Notes under the pieces: generated by a model
The model's database searches: none
Told to the model about the DNA's origin: nothing
The model's input: the letters and a program-made list of their open reading frames with translations, nothing else
Translations under genes and position numbers: made by a program
Shown: piece after piece, positions 8,674 through 17,431 of the stretch
How the letters are laid out: the number at the start of each line of letters is the position of its first letter
How positions within the stretch are numbered: position 1 is the first letter of the stretch
Origin: Bacteroides graminisolvens DSM 19988 = JCM 15093
GTDB lineage: Bacteria > Bacteroidota > Bacteroidia > Bacteroidales > Bacteroidaceae
NCBI RefSeq assembly: GCF_000428125.1
Contig: NZ_KE386627.1
Coordinates: 445,375 to 509,374, forward strand
Length of the DNA: 64,000 nucleotides
Reading direction: 5' to 3'

Positions 8674-9746
8674 ATATAGCTCACAGGATTCTTGTTACCA
8701 TAACCATTCTTGTGGCTTTGTTAGCTTTCGCAGGCGGACTGGCCAAGTATATTTCTCCGCGGGTATCTGTGATTTTTCCGTTTGCAGCATTACCCATGCT
8801 ATCAAGCATGACGCTCAACTTGCTATTGCTCATTTACTGGAGCATACGCAGAAAATATTGGGCGCTGTTGCCTTTGGGGGTTATATTGTTTAACTTTTCA
8901 TACATAGGCGGTGTGGTGCAACTGAGGTTTTCAAAGCCTGATTTGTTGCCGGGGCACAAGAGTTTCAAAATTGCTACTTACAACGTAAAGGAGTTCGGAC
9001 GCGAGGACCAGGCAGCTGCAAGCTGGCAGATAGCGGAGTTTATGAATCGAGAACAGGTTGATGTGATCTGTTTTCAGGAATACCAGGATTACGAGCATTT
9101 CAATATGGACAGCATGAAAATGAGTTTTCGCAACTGGCCGTATAATGCTATTTTGGCCGACACGCTTGATTTATTGCGACTGGCTGTGTTCAGTAAGTTC
9201 CCCGTTGAGAAAGGTGAATTGATAAAGTACAAAGATAGCGGCAATTGTATGATGTGGTGTGATGTTGTGGTTAACAATACTCGTTTGAGGGTATTCAACG
9301 TGCACCTGCAAACCACGGGGTTGTCATGGAAACGAAGGGAAATTGAACAGGAGTTTCAATCGGAACTAAGTACGATGGAAAAGAAAAAGAAAGTGTTTAA
9401 AGAGACTTTTGATTTGCTGGTGGATGGCATTCACAAACGAATTGTCCAAGCCGACAATTTACACAGGCTGGTGGAAGAGAGTCCTTACCCGGTATTGGTG
9501 TGTGGCGACTTAAATTCTCCGCCTTCCGTATATACGTATTTTAAAATAAACGAGGGCTTAAAGGATGGCTTCAGAACGGCCGGATATGGTTATGCTTATA
9601 CGTTCCGTTTTTATAAACACATGCTACGACTTGATTATATTTTCCATTCTGAGAGTTTGCAAGGCATTGATTATTATTCGCCCGAACTAGATGTATGCAG
9701 TGATCATAACCCGGTTATTATGCAACTGGGAGTACCGCAACAATAG
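8658..9746 (+). CDS. Membrane-anchored endonuclease/exonuclease/phosphatase family protein
   Basis: A protein of 362 residues. Residues 10-85 hold three hydrophobic segments that anchor it in the inner membrane; the rest is the DNase I-like fold. The diagnostic motifs are in order: KIATYNVKEFG, VDVICFQEYQD (the metal-binding Glu), VFNVHLQTT, VLVCGDLNSPP (Asp/Asn), RLDYIFHS and VCSDHNPVIMQ (Asp-His pair). Family members hydrolyse phosphodiesters in nucleic acids, lipids or inositol phosphates; which applies here cannot be told. The gene begins inside the last 16 bases of the hybrid kinase gene, so the two are translationally coupled. It is followed by a strong bidirectional terminator. Confidence 0.88.
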   Translation: MAKKLNIAHRILVTITILVALLAFAGGLAKYISPRVSVIFPFAALPMLSSMTLNLLLLIYWSIRRKYWALLPLGVILFNFSYIGGVVQLRFSKPDLLPGHKSFKIATYNVKEFGREDQAAASWQIAEFMNREQVDVICFQEYQDYEHFNMDSMKMSFRNWPYNAILADTLDLLRLAVFSKFPVEKGELIKYKDSGNCMMWCDVVVNNTRLRVFNVHLQTTGLSWKRREIEQEFQSELSTMEKKKKVFKETFDLLVDGIHKRIVQADNLHRLVEESPYPVLVCGDLNSPPSVYTYFKINEGLKDGFRTAGYGYAYTFRFYKHMLRLDYIFHSESLQGIDYYSPELDVCSDHNPVIMQLGVPQQ

Positions 9747-9766
9747 TAATAAAATGTATTCATAAT

Positions 9767-9801
9767 AAAAAAAGCTGCCTCCGTAAGGAGGCAGCTTTTT
9801 T
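9767..9801. terminator. Bidirectional intrinsic terminator
   Basis: A perfect hairpin, GCTGCCTCC at 9774-9782 pairing with GGAGGCAGC at 9787-9795 around a four-base GTAA loop, with an A-run before and a T-run after. It can end transcripts from both the plus-strand phosphatase-like gene and the convergent lipoprotein gene at 9824. Confidence 0.93.
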
Positions 9802-9823
9802 ATTTTATATAATCAGGTAATGA

Positions 9824-11746
9824 TTACTTCTTTGCCAAAGATCCTTCAACATATGTAAACTCACCAACACCTGTTACTTTGTAAACAATGGTATAGTTTG
9901 TATTATTAGTACCATCATAAACCACAAAGTTAAATGTATAGGTTACATCTACACCTGCTACAGGAACTGCATCCGAATGAATGGCTTTAAGAGCATAGAT
10001 AAATGCTTCCGGTAAGCGCTGATACATCAACGCAGTCAATTGCTCATCTGTCATATTTGCATATTCAGTAGTTTGTGCTTTCCATGCAGACGGACGGAAG
10101 TCGAAATTGTTCTGATAAGCCGAACCTCCATAGTAATAATCATTATTACCATAAGAAGTAACGTACTGACTACCCTTTTCTGCTTTTACAGCATCTGTAA
10201 TTGCCTGGTAGTATTTAGATACATCCGGAAGATTCTTACCTGCAGTCAACGTAATTACCACACTAGGGTTATATGTCCACTTTCCAGCATTACGCACAAA
10301 CTGATCGGTAACAGTTACAATACCGTTGTTCTTAACCCAAGCACCGCCTGTATAAGTGTACTCGTCAGCACGAACCGTAGTTACTTTGGTTGTTGAATTG
10401 TAGAACTTGTAAACAGGAGTAACAACAGTTCCTTCAATAAGCAAGTATTTCTTAGACAAGAATAGCGGTAAGTATACATCAGGATTCATTGTTGTGCTAA
10501 AGTTGTCATAAGTGCTGTTCAATAAAGTAAAGTCAGCCTTAGTCATCATGTATGCGTTTGCATTAGCAGAATATGGAGCCCATTTAGTTCCGTCGAAAGC
10601 ATACAAAGCAGTAGTTGCTGCATACACATCAGTACCACCTGCACCTTCAGACTTAACAACTATGTTGTCAACTTGAATAGTTGTAGTTGCTCCAGTAGTA
10701 CCGTCACCAGTATACTTGAATGCAATACGAACATTCTTACCTGCATAAGAACTCAAGTCAGCTTCACCAGCTTTGGTCAAAGTACCGTAAGTTCCAGTAG
10801 GTATCTCAATTGTAAAGTTACTGGTTACATCTTTCCAAGTAGCTGCAGTAACAGCTTCGGCCGTTTCGCCAGAGAAGTTTTCAGAAACTAGAACTGATAA
10901 AGTACCTCCGGCAGCTGTATAGTTACCATAACAAGCGCTGAAAGAGAGTTTCATACCAGACTTAACTGACACACTAGGTGAAATCATGTATGTTTCTAAC
11001 GGACCAGCAGTGTGTTTATAAGCACTTGCTTGGATATATCCATTGCTTGAGAAGTTTTTGCCGTTCCAAAAGTAGGTACCGGTAGTTGTTATGTTCAACC
11101 AACCTGCAAGTTCTGCTTTCGTTGAGCTAGTAGTAAGATAAGCATCTACAGTTTCATTCAATCCAATCACAGAACCACTGGGCTCTTTTTCTGACTGGTT
11201 GTAATCAACCGCAACAGTTGCACCGGCCTGTGCCGAAGGATAAGCTGTCTTTAAAAATGTAGGAATGTAAGCAGAAGCCTTTACTGTAGGAGTAAAGAAC
11301 TTATTGCTGGAAGAGCTACCCCACACTGTTGCATAATCTGTATTCGAAACTTTGTATGTAGATGTAGCATTCAATGCAGTCACATAAGCCGGTACACCTT
11401 CCATTTTTTGATAAGTCACTTTAACAGAAGAGCCATCATCGGCAGTGTACCATTTTGCTGCCAGGAATGCCGGAATATAAGTTTCAGCATTGATAACATC
11501 TGTTAGGTACATGTTTGTTTTAACAGCGGTTAGCTGGGCACTTACACCTGCAGCTTTCGCTATCGCTACGTTGCTTGAATTACTTGAAATAGTAGCATAA
11601 TCTGCTGTTTCAAGTTTATATTCAAGAGTCTTCACATCAGTTGGGACAGTCGCCTCGTCCAACCAATCAAAATATTTATCATTGTAATCACAACCACTTA
11701 ACAAAAGTGCAGCAGCTGCAACGGTCATAAATAAATTCTTCTTCAT
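9824..11746 (-). CDS. Surface lipoprotein with choice-of-anchor-J-like domain, partner of TonB receptor
   Basis: A protein of 640 residues starting with a lipoprotein signal, MKKNLFMTVAAAALLLSGCD, with the lipobox Cys at residue 19. Three segments share the pattern Y-[IL]-P-x-FL-x3-Y-x-V-x-Y: YIPAFLAAKWYTADDGSS, YIPTFLKTAYPSAQAG and YLPLFLSKKYLLIEG, each preceded by a DYAT- or DFTL-like stretch, so the protein seems to contain three diverged repeats. Between repeats 2 and 3 lies a jelly-roll region (GTYFWNGKNFSSNGYIQASA to TIQVDNIVVKSEG) resembling DUF5017/choice-of-anchor J domains. It follows the TonB receptor by 12 bases and so takes the place normally held by SusD; it probably binds ligand or shapes the outer face of the transporter. 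The ligand is unknown. Confidence 0.8.
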   Translation of the reverse strand: MKKNLFMTVAAAALLLSGCDYNDKYFDWLDEATVPTDVKTLEYKLETADYATISSNSSNVAIAKAAGVSAQLTAVKTNMYLTDVINAETYIPAFLAAKWYTADDGSSVKVTYQKMEGVPAYVTALNATSTYKVSNTDYATVWGSSSSNKFFTPTVKASAYIPTFLKTAYPSAQAGATVAVDYNQSEKEPSGSVIGLNETVDAYLTTSSTKAELAGWLNITTTGTYFWNGKNFSSNGYIQASAYKHTAGPLETYMISPSVSVKSGMKLSFSACYGNYTAAGGTLSVLVSENFSGETAEAVTAATWKDVTSNFTIEIPTGTYGTLTKAGEADLSSYAGKNVRIAFKYTGDGTTGATTTIQVDNIVVKSEGAGGTDVYAATTALYAFDGTKWAPYSANANAYMMTKADFTLLNSTYDNFSTTMNPDVYLPLFLSKKYLLIEGTVVTPVYKFYNSTTKVTTVRADEYTYTGGAWVKNNGIVTVTDQFVRNAGKWTYNPSVVITLTAGKNLPDVSKYYQAITDAVKAEKGSQYVTSYGNNDYYYGGSAYQNNFDFRPSAWKAQTTEYANMTDEQLTALMYQRLPEAFIYALKAIHSDAVPVAGVDVTYTFNFVVYDGTNNTNYTIVYKVTGVGEFTYVEGSLAKK

Positions 11747-11758
11747 ATTTTCAGTTCT

Positions 11759-14509
11759 TTAGAAGTTAAGTTTGAGGTTAACGCTATATGTACGACCAAA
11801 TCCGTAGAAGATGCCATAAGCTGTTCTGTCATCATGGCTAGCACCATCTATAGCATCAGAAATGTATTCTTGATTGAACACATTATTGATATTACCAACA
11901 AGTGTAGCATTAACTGAACCAAGACGGAAACGATAGCTACCGTTCAAATCGAACAGGTGAGCAGATGGGATACGCCAAGGAGAAGCATAACTCTTTTCAC
12001 CGTTTAACAAGATGTCGCTGCTGCTGAAAGCCCAGTCTGCATAGTTTCTTCCCTGGAAGCTATAATCAACTCCTAAGCGAATGTCTTTGCTTACACGGAA
12101 GTCTGTACCCAAGAAAGCTGTAGTCTGAGCAGATCCACCTACTCTAACGTCTTTCAGGTTGATCTTCATAGAAGCATGATCTGCTGTTTGAAGACCTGAA
12201 GCATGTACAACTTCAACCTTACCTGTATCTGCATTCTTTCCGTAAGATTTTACAGGCTGTCCTGTTGAATCATAGAAATAACCTTTAGCATTGCTGGTCC
12301 ATCTCCAATCTCCGATAGAAAACATACCTTTGATGTTTAACCAAGTAAGAGGTTTAGCTACAAAGTCAAGTTCAATACCTTCGTGGGTAGCGTTAACGCC
12401 ACTCATGTTCAGGCTCAAACGGTCAACAAATGTATCACCGTCTTTCACATCAATACCTTTTGACATGGTTTTATCTTTCCATTCGGTATGATATGCGTTG
12501 ATATTAGCAGTAAGGAACTCAGAACGGAAACCATAACCTAGCTCCAAAGAGAATATCTTTTCATTAACAGCATCGGGGTTAGTGATGTTGCTAGTTGTTG
12601 CTTGCAAGAATGCACCACCTGAGAAGAAAGGAGCACGACTGATGTAACCTACGTTTGCAAATACGTTGTGATTCTCAGTTAAGTTATAGTTCAAACCTCC
12701 TTTAGCAGTCCAACCAATGAAGTTTACCGTTTCTGATTTTTCATGATCTGCATCATAGTAGAAACGGTCACGACGCCAGTAACTTGTATTTGATAGTGAA
12801 CCGGCAACAAAAGCACTTAATTTGTCCTTGTTGTATTCAACTTGACCAAACGCACCTTCTGACATTACAAAACCATCATAATCGCGGTAAACTACATCAC
12901 CCACTTTAAGTTTCTGGTTTACAAAAGAAGAACCGGCTGCTGCAGCAGAATTGTTAGTTGCCGAAACTCCTTTTCTTGATGAAGAGTCAACATAATACTT
13001 ACCTCCGTAAAGGTCAACAATTTCATTGGTATGAACTCCTTTGTAATAGCGCAAGTCAACACCTCCGTAGAAATCAATATTATCAGTCAGCTTATTAGTA
13101 TAAGTTGAAAGAAGACCGTACCAGTTATGGAAGTTCTTTGATTTAGACATCACCATTAAGGAACCGTTGCTGCTTGCCTCATTGAGGTCATATATTTGAT
13201 CGTAAGCAAATGTTCCATCTGAATTTCTAAATGTAGTATTGAGTGTACCGTATGAACTACCGTACCAGTTATTTCTGTCAGTGCTTGTTAAACCTTGACC
13301 GGAATAGCCGTATCCACGTCCAATAGAAGTATAAAGAGCAGTACTCAAGCTAGATTTAGAATTAATCTGCCAAAGGTGGTTCAAAGAAATCTGAGGTTTG
13401 TTATATACGTTATAAGCTGATTTCTTTCTTTCACCGTTGGGTCCAAAACCATAAGAAGGGTTGTATTTGTAAGGATCATCACCGTTCATGTAGTTTTTAG
13501 CAACTGATTGCCAGCCTGCAATGGTTAAACCGTCATTGTTGTTACGTTGATTGTGCCATTGAGGAGCTCCGAAAGCTGTTAATGATAACTGATGATTTTC
13601 ATTGAAACGTTTTGTGATGTTCACAAACCAATTGTAACCTTCAAATTCTGTTCCTTGAATATATCCGTCACCCCAAGTTTTTCCACCGAGCAATGTGAAT
13701 GCCCAGCCTGATTTTGAAAGACCGGAAGAAACGGTGAAGAGCATCTTGTTGTATCCGTCATTACCAATTCCGTAAGATACACTTCCACCCTTTTTAGCTT
13801 CAATAGTATTTGTTACAATGTTAATAGAACCACCCACTGAAGGAGCAGCAACTTTTGAAGCGCCTAACCCACGTTGAGTTTGCATGCTACGGGTTACGTC
13901 GGAAAGTCCGGCCCAGTTTGACCAGTAAACGCCACCCCATTCCATGTCATTCATTGGAACACCGTTGATCATCATTGCAATATTCTCACTCTTGAAACCA
14001 CGCATGTTAATTTTAGAGTCACCGTAACCACCACCTTGTTTGGTTGCATACACACCCGGAGTTGATTTCAATATTTCAGGAAACTCTTGAGTTCCCAATC
14101 TTTCTTGAATAAATACCGGTTCAATGGTAGAAACTGCTACCGGAGTTTTGCGGGCAACGGCAATTGAAGAGGTTATTGTTACGTCGGCAAGAGCCACTGC
14201 ATCAACTTCCAAATTGATAACTCCCAAGTTTACCTGACCTCTTTGGGTTACCTTTTTCTTAAACTCCTTGTAACCAAGAAATTTAACTGCTAAAGTTGAA
14301 TTGGGAGCCACATTCAGAGTAAACTGACCATCAACGTCAGTTACTGTACCCTGAGTAGTGCCTACGACAGTAACAGCTGCACCGATCATCGGTTCACCGT
14401 TTTCTGCATCCACAACTTGACCTTTCACTGTTGTCTGGGCCATAGCTGTAGCAGCGGAGCATACCGACAGCAAAGCAACCAGCAGGAAATGAATTAGATG
14501 TCTTCTCAT
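11759..14509 (-). CDS. TonB-dependent outer-membrane receptor (SusC-like, without SusD)
   Basis: Start taken at 14509 (916 residues) because it gives a clean signal peptide, MRRHLIHFLLVALLSVCSA followed by an AMAQ cleavage region; an in-frame start 20 codons upstream would bury it. After the signal comes a carboxypeptidase-regulatory-like domain (TVKGQVVDAENGEPMIGAAV), then the plug domain with INMRGFKSENIAMMINGVP, and a 22-strand-type barrel ending in SVNLKLNF with a terminal Phe. The protein imports a substrate across the outer membrane using TonB energy. It is transcribed with the downstream lipoprotein, and neither a SusD nor enzymes are next to it, so the substrate may not be a polysaccharide. 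Plug and barrel motifs make the class certain; the ligand is open. Confidence 0.9.
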   Translation of the reverse strand: MRRHLIHFLLVALLSVCSAATAMAQTTVKGQVVDAENGEPMIGAAVTVVGTTQGTVTDVDGQFTLNVAPNSTLAVKFLGYKEFKKKVTQRGQVNLGVINLEVDAVALADVTITSSIAVARKTPVAVSTIEPVFIQERLGTQEFPEILKSTPGVYATKQGGGYGDSKINMRGFKSENIAMMINGVPMNDMEWGGVYWSNWAGLSDVTRSMQTQRGLGASKVAAPSVGGSINIVTNTIEAKKGGSVSYGIGNDGYNKMLFTVSSGLSKSGWAFTLLGGKTWGDGYIQGTEFEGYNWFVNITKRFNENHQLSLTAFGAPQWHNQRNNNDGLTIAGWQSVAKNYMNGDDPYKYNPSYGFGPNGERKKSAYNVYNKPQISLNHLWQINSKSSLSTALYTSIGRGYGYSGQGLTSTDRNNWYGSSYGTLNTTFRNSDGTFAYDQIYDLNEASSNGSLMVMSKSKNFHNWYGLLSTYTNKLTDNIDFYGGVDLRYYKGVHTNEIVDLYGGKYYVDSSSRKGVSATNNSAAAAGSSFVNQKLKVGDVVYRDYDGFVMSEGAFGQVEYNKDKLSAFVAGSLSNTSYWRRDRFYYDADHEKSETVNFIGWTAKGGLNYNLTENHNVFANVGYISRAPFFSGGAFLQATTSNITNPDAVNEKIFSLELGYGFRSEFLTANINAYHTEWKDKTMSKGIDVKDGDTFVDRLSLNMSGVNATHEGIELDFVAKPLTWLNIKGMFSIGDWRWTSNAKGYFYDSTGQPVKSYGKNADTGKVEVVHASGLQTADHASMKINLKDVRVGGSAQTTAFLGTDFRVSKDIRLGVDYSFQGRNYADWAFSSSDILLNGEKSYASPWRIPSAHLFDLNGSYRFRLGSVNATLVGNINNVFNQEYISDAIDGASHDDRTAYGIFYGFGRTYSVNLKLNF

Positions 14510-14568
14510 AATTCTTTTTGTTAAGTAATTGAATTTGTTAATTAATGATATAATCTCTCTTGAGCACA

Positions 14569-14576
14569 CAAAGATA
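14569..14576 (-). promoter_or_regulatory. Predicted -7 element for the TonB receptor operon
   Basis: Read on the minus strand this is TATCTTTG, an exact match to TAnnTTTG, 60 bases upstream of the chosen receptor start. Because it lies beyond the chosen start at 14509 but overlaps the longer alternative start region, it also supports the shorter start. A clear -33 element is not seen. Confidence 0.5.
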
Positions 14577-14651
14577 ATTAATATACTTTATATGTACATT
14601 ACAAATCTGTTTCATTTTTTAAGCATTCAAAGCAAATATATGCTATATAAT

Positions 14652-14706
14652 TAAAAAAAATAACGGAGGTTACGAAATTATTTCAAAATAATTCCATACC
14701 TCCGTT
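14652..14706 (-). terminator. Intrinsic terminator of ettA
   Basis: AACGGAGGT at 14662-14670 pairs with ACCTCCGTT at 14698-14706, and the AT-rich interior (14674-14695) can extend the stem. On the minus strand the stem is followed by a run of T (14652-14660 read in reverse). It lies 20 bases after the ettA stop codon. Confidence 0.85.
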
Positions 14707-14726
14707 ACTTATAAGCAGTAGAAAAC

Positions 14727-16415
14727 TTAATCTTGCATCAGTTTCCGATATCTAACACGCTTGGGTTCTTCGTTGCCAAGACGTTTCATTTTATTCTCTT
14801 CGTATTCAGAATAGGATCCTTCAAAATAGAATACATTGGAATCTCCTTCGAAGGCCAGAATGTGGGTACAAATACGATCTAGGAACCAACGGTCATGCGA
14901 TATAACAACGGCACAGCCTGCAAAATCTTCCAGACCTTCTTCGAGTGCACGAAGTGTATTTACGTCAATATCATTGGTCGGCTCATCGAGCAGCAACACA
15001 TTGCCTTCTTCTTTCAAAGCCACAGCTAAATGCAAACGGTTTCTTTCTCCACCCGACAGCATTCCGCAAAGTTTTTCCTGATCACCGCCTGAGAAGTTAA
15101 AACGTGACAAATAGGCACGTGCATTCACATCACGACCACCCATTCGTATCAATTCCGCTCCTCCGGATATCACTTGGTACACACTTTTTTCGGAATCAAT
15201 GTCTTTATGCTGCTGATCAACGTAAGCCACTTTCACGGTTTCACCTACTTCGAACTCGCCTTTGTCGACCTTTTCAATTCCCATGATAAGGCGGAAAAGA
15301 GTGGTTTTACCTGCACCGTTAGGACCAATCACTCCTACTATACCGTTGGGCGGAAGCATGAAGTTAAGATCGTCAAACAGCAATTTGTCGCCATAGGCTT
15401 TGGCAACGCCTTTGGCTTCAATCACTTTATTACCCAGACGGGGACCGTTGGGGATGAATATTTCAAGTTTTTCTTCTTTTTCTTTCTGGTCTTCGTTAAG
15501 CAACTTGTCGTATGAATTCAAACGGGCTTTTCCTTTGGCCTGACGGGCTTTGGGGGCCATGCGTACCCACTCTAACTCGCGCTCTAAAGTTTTGCGGCGT
15601 TTGCTGGCTGTCTTCTCTTCCATCTCCATGCGCTTGGTTTTCTGATCCAACCAAGAAGAGTAGTTGCCTTTCCAGGGGATACCTTCGCCACGATCCAGTT
15701 CGAGAATCCATCCGGCTACGTGGTCGAGGAAATAACGGTCGTGCGTTACGGCAATTACCGTTCCTTCGTATTGTTGCAGGTGCTGCTCCAACCAGTCAAT
15801 AGACTCAGCATCGAGGTGGTTGGTTGGCTCATCGAGCAACAAGATATCGGGTTTCTGAAGTAACAAACGACACAAAGCGACTCTGCGACGCTCACCTCCC
15901 GAAAGGTTGGCAACCGACTGATCTTCGGGCGGACAACGAAGGGCATCCATAGCACGCTCTAGTTTACTGTCGAGGTTCCACGCATCTGTTGCATCAATAA
16001 TATCCTGCAATTCGGCCTGACGGGCAAAGAGTTTGTCCATCTTTTCGGAATCTTCATAATACTCCGGTTCACCAAACTTCAGGTTGATTGCTTCGTATTC
16101 GGCAAGGGTATCAACAATGGGTTGCACACCTTCCATCACAATTTCTTTCACGGTTTTTGTGTCATCCAGATAAGGTTCCTGCGCCAGGTATCCCACAGAA
16201 TAACCCGGAGAGAAAACAACCTCGCCCTGATATGACTTTTCAAGACCGGCAATAATTTTTAGCAGTGTTGACTTACCCGATCCGTTGAGACCAATGATAC
16301 CAATTTTGGCACCATAGAAGAAGGACAGGTAGATGTCTTTCAATACGTTTTTGTTGGGTTGGAAAGCTTTGCTAACACCAACCATTGAGAAAATAATCTT
16401 TTTATCGTCAGCCAT
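14727..16415 (-). CDS. ettA: ABC-F translation factor EttA
   Basis: A soluble protein of 562 residues with two ABC ATPase domains and no membrane segment. Domain 1 has Walker A GLNGSGKSTLL, signature LSGGERRRV and Walker B LLLDEPTNHLD; domain 2 has GPNGAGKTTLF, LSGGERNRL and LLLDEPTNDID. Between them is the charged linker (MEMEEKTASKRRKTLERELE) and the KARQAKGKARLNSYDKLL segment seen in EttA. Length matches EttA (about 555 residues). In other bacteria EttA binds the ribosomal E site and gates the first peptide bond according to the ATP/ADP ratio. It is a single-gene transcript here, with a candidate promoter at 16471-16478 and a terminator after it. The assignment over other ABC-F members is based on length and the linker. 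Confidence 0.92.
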   Translation of the reverse strand: MADDKKIIFSMVGVSKAFQPNKNVLKDIYLSFFYGAKIGIIGLNGSGKSTLLKIIAGLEKSYQGEVVFSPGYSVGYLAQEPYLDDTKTVKEIVMEGVQPIVDTLAEYEAINLKFGEPEYYEDSEKMDKLFARQAELQDIIDATDAWNLDSKLERAMDALRCPPEDQSVANLSGGERRRVALCRLLLQKPDILLLDEPTNHLDAESIDWLEQHLQQYEGTVIAVTHDRYFLDHVAGWILELDRGEGIPWKGNYSSWLDQKTKRMEMEEKTASKRRKTLERELEWVRMAPKARQAKGKARLNSYDKLLNEDQKEKEEKLEIFIPNGPRLGNKVIEAKGVAKAYGDKLLFDDLNFMLPPNGIVGVIGPNGAGKTTLFRLIMGIEKVDKGEFEVGETVKVAYVDQQHKDIDSEKSVYQVISGGAELIRMGGRDVNARAYLSRFNFSGGDQEKLCGMLSGGERNRLHLAVALKEEGNVLLLDEPTNDIDVNTLRALEEGLEDFAGCAVVISHDRWFLDRICTHILAFEGDSNVFYFEGSYSEYEENKMKRLGNEEPKRVRYRKLMQD

Positions 16416-16470
16416 ATAAAATAAGGTGTAAATAATACATCTGAGAAGACCGTTACCGACCTTTTCGGGA

Positions 16471-16478
16471 CAAAGATA
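16471..16478 (-). promoter_or_regulatory. Predicted -7 element for ettA
   Basis: TATCTTTG on the minus strand, 56 bases upstream of the ettA start. The -33 region is not clear. It is back to back with the tRNA-Lys promoter on the other strand. Confidence 0.45.
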
Positions 16479-16497
16479 AGAAAAACACTTGAATTTA

Positions 16498-16529
16498 TTT
16501 GGATGTGCCGATAATTCGTTTTACCTTTG
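16498..16529 (+). promoter_or_regulatory. Predicted promoter of tRNA-Lys
   Basis: TTTG at 16498-16501, 20 bases of spacer, then TACCTTTG at 16522-16529: a full Bacteroides-type promoter ending 27 bases before the tRNA. Confidence 0.7.
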
Positions 16530-16556
16530 CACCCGCTTAACCGCAATAAAAGGATT

Positions 16557-16629
16557 GATTCGCTAGCTCAGCAGGTAGAGCACAACACTTTTAATGTTGG
16601 GGTCCTGGGTTCGAGCCCCAGGCGGATCA
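16557..16629 (+). tRNA. tRNA-Lys (anticodon TTT)
   Basis: A 73-base cloverleaf. The acceptor arms GATTCGC (16557-16563) and GCGGATC (16622-16628) pair over seven positions with one G-T pair, and the discriminator is A16629. The D arm holds AGCTCAGCAGGTAGAGC, the anticodon stem CAACA/TGTTG encloses CTTTTAA (anticodon TTT), and the T arm is CTGGG-TTCGAGC-CCCAG. The CCA end is not encoded. It has its own promoter and terminator. Confidence 0.97.
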
Positions 16630-16639
16630 CTCAAAAGAT

Positions 16640-16679
16640 AATCTCCGGTAACTGTATTGGTTGCCGGAGATTTTTTTTT
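16640..16679 (+). terminator. Intrinsic terminator of tRNA-Lys
   Basis: ATCTCCGGTAAC (16641-16652) pairs with GTTGCCGGAGAT (16660-16671) with one mismatch-like G-T pair, followed directly by a run of nine T. Confidence 0.92.
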
Positions 16680-16714
16680 ATGCTACCTATTCGTGAAAAT
16701 TAAAATCCTTTCTT

Positions 16715-16746
16715 ATTGCATGAAACAAGTCGATAGTATATCTTTG
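16715..16746 (+). promoter_or_regulatory. Predicted promoter of the phosphate-transport pair
   Basis: ATTG at 16715-16718, a spacer of 20 bases and TATCTTTG at 16739-16746, 22 bases before the DUF47 start codon. Confidence 0.65.
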
Positions 16747-16768
16747 CACACGAAAATTTCAATAAGGA

Positions 16769-17419
16769 ATGAAAATCAATACATTATTGAGCATATTTGC
16801 TCCGAAAGATGTTAAGTTCTTCCCCATGCTGGAAGAAACTGCTGCGCTCTTATCTCAATCGTCTGCTTATCTGCAGGAGTTGTTTTCTTGTGATGACAAA
16901 GCTCACAGAGAGGAATTATGCAAGCTTATAAAGGCTGAAGAGGTGAAAGGTGACAAGGTTACCGGAAACATTATTCACGAACTGAACAATACGTTCATCA
17001 CCCCTTTTGATAGGGAAGATGTGCACGCTTTGGCCGACGTGATGGATGATGTGCTGGATGTGATTAACCGATGCGCACAAAAGGTACAGCTTTACCAACC
17101 CCAACGTTTCCCGTCACACACGGTTACACTGGTTGAAGTGATAAAGAAAGGTAGCGATGAATTGCAGAGTGCTGTCAATGAGCTGTCGAACATCAAAAAG
17201 ACCGACTTGCGGTTACGGGCGCACTGTAAGGAGATTAAGAAGCTGGAAGAAGAAGCCGACACGGTGTACGAAGAGGCTATCACTTACCTTTTCAGCCAAG
17301 AAACCAATGCGGTGGAACTGATTAAACTGAAGGAAATTATTCAGGAGCTTGAGAAAACCGTGAATAAGATAAACAGTGCTGCCAAAGTGATTACTTCCAT
17401 TCTCGTCAAATACGCCTGA
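16769..17419 (+). CDS. DUF47-family phosphate transport accessory protein
   Basis: A soluble, mostly helical protein of 216 residues with the pattern of the PhoU-like DUF47 family: KDVKFFPMLEETAALL near the start, EVKGDKVTGNIIHELNNTFITPFDREDVHALADVMDDVLDV in the middle (conserved acidic residues thought to bind metal), and KLEEEADTVYEEAITYLF later. Such proteins are found next to PiT-type permeases and modulate them. Here the permease gene starts 12 bases downstream, so the two form an operon, preceded by a good promoter. The assignment is secure from sequence pattern and neighbour; the regulatory mechanism is not visible. Confidence 0.92.
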   Translation: MKINTLLSIFAPKDVKFFPMLEETAALLSQSSAYLQELFSCDDKAHREELCKLIKAEEVKGDKVTGNIIHELNNTFITPFDREDVHALADVMDDVLDVINRCAQKVQLYQPQRFPSHTVTLVEVIKKGSDELQSAVNELSNIKKTDLRLRAHCKEIKKLEEEADTVYEEAITYLFSQETNAVELIKLKEIIQELEKTVNKINSAAKVITSILVKYA

Positions 17420-17431
17420 TAAAATAAGAAT

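Noticed and set aside
16557..16629. tRNA-Lys as an integration site for a mobile element
   Set aside because: No integrase, no repeated 3' tRNA end and ordinary housekeeping genes on both sides.
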